Below, one piece after another: positions 61,281-64,000 of a stretch of DNA of 64,000 nt. Position 1 is the stretch's first letter, and every line of letters begins with the position of its first letter. The stretch is from Paraliobacillus sp044383835 (GTDB taxonomy: Bacteria > Bacillota > Bacilli > Bacillales > Amphibacillaceae), in assembly GCF_044383835.1 (NCBI RefSeq), contig NZ_JBISEP010000005.1, positions 1 through 64,000 of the forward strand, written 5' to 3'. Made by a program: the position numbers and the translations under genes. The notes under the pieces are model-generated. The model did no database searches. It was not told the DNA's origin and was given only the letters and a program-made list of their open reading frames with translations.

Positions 61281-61330
61281 ATTATAATGCAAACATTATA
61301 AAAATCAATATTTAATAATAATTATTATAA
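61281..61330 (-). promoter_or_regulatory. katA promoter with PerR box
   Basis: Minus strand TTGATT (61303-61308), 16 bp, TATAAT (61281-61286). Just upstream TTATAATAATTATTA (61316-61330) matches the PerR consensus TTATAATNATTATAA at 14 of 15 positions. A further inverted TTATAATG...CATTATAA pair overlaps the promoter core. Confidence 0.75.
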
Positions 61331-61613
61331 ATAACAGGTAAAAAGTATGATAATTTCTTTGTTTATTAAAAGAAGGAAAAGTAATTGCACAGTGGCGATG
61401 CTGAATCATCCATTTTAGAAGAGAATCATTGTTTCTTTAACATCCTATTGCCTTAGTTTGAGAAAATACTGGATCATATATGAAAAAAATATGACAAATA
61501 ATCAAAAATTAAATAACTAGTGTACCAAGCGTGATAGTTGCCTTAACCAACTGATTTAGTAAAGGAATAGAATAAGTAAGCAGTCAGGTGAATAAGGAAG
61601 AGGTGAGGGTATA
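61331..61613. other. Intergenic stretch without a supported gene
   Basis: About 280 bp of AT-rich DNA between the katA regulatory region and the DUF1360 gene. No frame of note on either strand and no structure that stands out. Confidence 0.4.
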
Positions 61614-61955
61614 TTGTTAAGTGTATTTGAATTTATACTGTTAGGTTTAGCTGCTTTTAGATGTATGCGTTTATTGGTTTTTGATCTTGTGTCAATTAAA
61701 TTGCGTCAATACTTTCAAGTGGAAGAAGAAAAAAGGTTAAATAATGAAACAGTTGAAGTGATCATAAGTGGAAAAGGTACAGGTATTCGCTATATACTTG
61801 GTGAAATGCTAGCATGTCATTGGTGTGTAGGTATGTGGGCATCGATTGGTTTATTTGCTGGATATACATTAGCTCCAACGATTTTTATACCGATCATTGT
61901 TGTTTTAGCTACTGCAGCTTTGGCTGGTATCATACAAGTTTTTTTAAATAAGTAA
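61614..61955 (+). CDS. DUF1360 family membrane protein
   Basis: A 113-residue protein with two or three membrane helices. FRCMRLLVFDLVSIKLRQYF at the N-terminus and CHWCVGMWASIGLFAGY (CxxC) are the DUF1360 pattern, as in B. subtilis YngL, a group tied to sporulation. TTG start behind GAGGTGAGGG. Function unknown. Confidence 0.82.
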   Translation: MLSVFEFILLGLAAFRCMRLLVFDLVSIKLRQYFQVEEEKRLNNETVEVIISGKGTGIRYILGEMLACHWCVGMWASIGLFAGYTLAPTIFIPIIVVLATAALAGIIQVFLNK

Positions 61956-61957
61956 AG

Positions 61958-62046
61958 AAGCGACCGATTACCTGAACTGCCCCCCATTGTTAGAGAGTAT
62001 CTAACAATGGGGGGCAGTTCAGTTTGGTGTGGTCGCTTTTTCTTTT
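61958..62046 (+). terminator. Terminator carrying a 23-bp perfect palindrome
   Basis: Outer stem AAGCGACC (61958-61965) / GGTCGCTT (62031-62038) followed by TTTTCTTTT. Inside it sits a perfect 23-bp inverted repeat (61972-61994 with 62000-62022; loop GAGTA) with core CCCCCATTGTTAG, similar to the element at 52489-52535. It looks as if a palindrome was inserted into an older terminator loop. Confidence 0.8.
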
Positions 62047-62095
62047 ACATGATAAGAAGATAGAGTTCTCTGATGTGGAAAATAATTGAGCGCAG

Positions 62096-62260
62096 CTACT
62101 GTTTGTCAGTTTCAATGATACTTGTATTTGCATTAATATTTGTACTTAAAGACTCAGAATTAGCTGAATTTTTTTTCTTTCTTTTCATTCTTCTTTTACT
62201 ACATCCACAACCACTAGAACGACGAACAGGTTTGGTTTTTATAACTTTACGTTGGGGCAT
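62096..62260 (-). CDS. Small basic protein with GCGC motif
   Basis: A 54-residue protein, PQRKVIKTKPVRRSSGCGCS then KRRMKRKKKN and a Ser/Asn/Thr-rich end. AGGAGG precedes ATG 62260. The Cys pair and Lys/Arg richness fit a spore-coat or nucleic-acid-associated protein; no family identified. Confidence 0.6.
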   Translation of the reverse strand: MPQRKVIKTKPVRRSSGCGCSKRRMKRKKKNSANSESLSTNINANTSIIETDKQ

Positions 62261-62484
62261 ATGTTTAACCTCCTTTTGAAAATTTATCACGACTAGATAG
62301 AAAGTTTATGGAAATCAGTCTGAACTCTACTTAAGCTTGCATTTATTTTATGTACTATATTGTACGAATGATTGTATCAAGACCTATAAAAACAATATAG
62401 ATCTTGATATTCTACGTTTTATTCGTAAGCTTTACTCACATTCAATAAATTTTGGACTGTTTCTAAGTGGGGGAGCATTTGTAA

Positions 62485-63336
62485 TTAGTCCATTAATTTA
62501 TCAAGAAAACGCCGAAATACAGATTTTTTATCTTTTGGAGCTTTTGTCTGGTTTATTTGAACAGTAGATTTATTTGTTGTCTCTTTTTTTTCTGCCCGTT
62601 CAATCACATCATCATTTTTTATTTCTAAATGATCTAACTCCGCTTTTGGTTTAGAAGAATCTAAACTTTCCGTTTGTTTCGATTGCTTTTCTTTTAATTT
62701 CTGTATTTGTTTTGTTTTTGCTTGTAGAAGTGCTTGGTTATGGTGGGAGGACATTTTATTCATTTCCGGAAGTAAATAGGCTTTTTTATAAGATTTTAAA
62801 TCTTTAAAATGGAAAGGTTTAGGATGTGAGGGGGAATTACTAATTTTTTTGTTAATTGTTGTTTTATTTATTGTAGATAAAAAATTATTTTCATTAATAT
62901 TATTTTCGGTGTGATTTAATTTAGATTCAGTCACTTTATGCACCTCCTTATCTGTTTGTTGATCTAATGAAATCCATCGATTATATAGGTGATAGATTGC
63001 TAGGAAGTGAATAGATATTTCATCAACAATGAATGATTGTAAGAAATCTGTCGTCTCTGTCATCGTATTTAATTCTCTTTCTTTTTCTAGCTCATATTGT
63101 AATCGTTGATTTTTTTTAATTAGATTATTGCTCTCTATTTTTTGGTTATTTATTTTTTCGTTTAAAGTAAGGATTTTCCCATGTAGATCACATATTTCCG
63201 AAGTTAATTTGTCGTTTTTTTGTTTTAATACTGCGTACTCTTTGCTTATGTCATTTCGTTGATAGCTTTTAATTAGTTTTTTATAGTGCTTTTGTTGCAG
63301 TAGTAAATACTGTATGTCATTTTGATCATAGCTCAT
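62485..63336 (-). CDS. Coiled-coil protein of unknown function
   Basis: A 283-residue soluble protein, very rich in Lys, Asn, Gln and Ser. A long coiled coil covers about residues 15-95 (KQKNDKLTSEICDLHGKILT; KNQRLQYELEKERELN), a short hydrophobic segment (DFLQSFIVDEISIHFLAIYHLYN) follows, then a low-complexity region and a second Lys/Gln helix (about 205-235), ending in a basic amphipathic helix (KKSVFRRFLDKLMD). No signal peptide. Neighbouring genes look spore-related, so a coat or exosporium assembly role is possible but not shown. Confidence 0.65.
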   Translation of the reverse strand: MSYDQNDIQYLLLQQKHYKKLIKSYQRNDISKEYAVLKQKNDKLTSEICDLHGKILTLNEKINNQKIESNNLIKKNQRLQYELEKERELNTMTETTDFLQSFIVDEISIHFLAIYHLYNRWISLDQQTDKEVHKVTESKLNHTENNINENNFLSTINKTTINKKISNSPSHPKPFHFKDLKSYKKAYLLPEMNKMSSHHNQALLQAKTKQIQKLKEKQSKQTESLDSSKPKAELDHLEIKNDDVIERAEKKETTNKSTVQINQTKAPKDKKSVFRRFLDKLMD

Positions 63337-63548
63337 AAATAAGTCAGCTCCAACATTACTATACTACTGTAATTATATGTTGTGTCATCATGTGTGTGCT
63401 TCTTTTATCAAATATATCTCAAGTCTGTGATAGATACCTTTTTTCATTTAATACATGCAAAATAGACTATTGTATAAGGCAACAATAAGTTATTTACATA
63501 CTTTAGTATCGAAAGAAAAATAATTTGTATAAAGGAGAGTTAGATAAG

Positions 63549-64000
63549 ATGCAAGGTCTATCATTAAATGGAGGACAAGAGCTAGTCTGTTTTAATGCCG
63601 AAAAAGTGTATGATTGGGTGGTTCTCCAAACGACTCTGAATCAAAATATCCCTCAATCAGATATAACTGGTATAACGATTAACCCATGTGCTGCATCAAT
63701 AACGAATTTATTAACTAGATGTTACCTAGTTGATCAGTATGGCAATCCATTACCGCAAAATGATGAAATAGAAGTAGAAGAAACAGAAGATAGACAAGAT
63801 CGTAAATTCATCATTGATGATAATAAAGTAAAACTTCAACGTGTCAGCTTCGACAAAAAAATTTACGTTGTTATTGAGTTCAGAGGCTTGGATGGAGGTT
63901 ATAAATTTATAGAAACATCAGATCCAATTGAACTAACGATTCCCGAATCTGCATATCTTTGTGCGCCAGAAGGAACAAGGTTAATTGTTCGAATATCAGA
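63549..64000 (+). CDS. Partial gene, possible spore-surface protein
   Basis: ATG 63549 follows AAAGGAGAG, and the frame stays open for 150 codons to the window end. It begins QGLSLNGGQELVCFNAEKVY then DWVVLQTTLN, contains scattered Cys residues (CFNAEKV, NPCAAS, TRCYLVD, LCAPEG) and reads as beta-rich. The C-x-x-KVYDWV opening resembles Cys-containing exosporium/spore proteins of Bacillaceae, as I recall them; this is a weak assignment. The C-terminus is outside the window. Confidence 0.6.
   Translation, partial: MQGLSLNGGQELVCFNAEKVYDWVVLQTTLNQNIPQSDITGITINPCAASITNLLTRCYLVDQYGNPLPQNDEIEVEETEDRQDRKFIIDDNKVKLQRVSFDKKIYVVIEFRGLDGGYKFIETSDPIELTIPESAYLCAPEGTRLIVRIS

Noticed and set aside
62337..62567. 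Plus-strand 76-codon frame near 62.4 kb
   Set aside because: No ribosome site, hydrophobic and AT-driven, and it overlaps the end of the better supported coiled-coil gene on the other strand.

Overview
The window is chromosomal DNA of a low-GC Gram-positive, spore-forming, salt-adapted member of the Bacillaceae. The evidence is: strong AGGAGG-type ribosome binding sites with many GTG/TTG starts, B. subtilis-type genes (pdp, punA, pdxK, yueI, yjcF, pepT, katA, ilvD), a YjcZ-type sporulation peptide, and an ectABC operon for ectoine synthesis. The genus is not certain. An unusual trait for this family is a lower mevalonate pathway (mvk, mvaD, pmk, with fni 34 kb away).

Layout. 1-0.35 kb: end of a glycine-rich gene and a yjcZ-like peptide, both minus. 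0.5-7.4 kb: GntR/UTRA regulator followed by a nucleoside salvage operon (nupC, pdp, deoB, punA, cdd, deoC), with a palindromic operator inside the nupC promoter and a degenerate second copy before deoB. 7.9-8.7 kb: pdxK. 9-13.8 kb: a TctB/TctA-like membrane pair followed by mevalonate kinase, diphosphomevalonate decarboxylase and phosphomevalonate kinase. 14-17.4 kb: MerR/TipA-like regulator, aldehyde dehydrogenase, ferredoxin-NADP reductase. 17.5-21.5 kb: Fur-controlled iron-siderophore ABC importer, divergent from the reductase. 21.5-23 kb: GNAT enzyme and a soluble PAS chemoreceptor. 23.2-28.4 kb: two-component system plus ABC exporter with the gene order of the linearmycin-resistance LnrJKLMN system. 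29-32.2 kb: a Crp/Fnr (Flp-type) regulator, an atypical P1B metal ATPase and an HMA metal-binding protein; the last two each have an FNR box centred about 41.5 bp upstream of the predicted start site. 32.4-32.7 kb: type I toxin-antitoxin locus. 33.2-36.4 kb: TetR regulator and ABC drug exporter.

36.5-48 kb is a patchwork: azoreductase, a broken acetyltransferase, DUF915 hydrolase, queC, AhpD-like protein, small ORFs, an ECF-type sigma/anti-sigma pair, secreted proteins, pepT, an IS30 relic and a fragmentary ABC ATPase gene. 47.4-50.5 kb: fni and ilvD (with a CodY box). 50.5-51.0 kb: a tandem array of 52-bp hairpin-forming units. 51-55.6 kb: FAD-dependent oxidase, an ArsR/permease/thioredoxin cluster and a PLP aminotransferase. 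55.7-58.7 kb: yueI and ectABC, where ectA lacks any ATG/GTG/TTG at its expected start and seems to begin at ATC. 58.8-64 kb: a small gene, mpg, PerR-boxed catalase, and several short probably spore-related genes, the last cut by the window end.

No rRNA, tRNA, CRISPR array or intact insertion sequence was seen. The most interesting items are the FNR-box metal module, the type I toxin locus, the ATC start of ectA, the 52-bp hairpin array, the mevalonate cluster with its orphan TctA-like neighbour, and the secreted-protein/small-peptide pair beside the IS30 relic.
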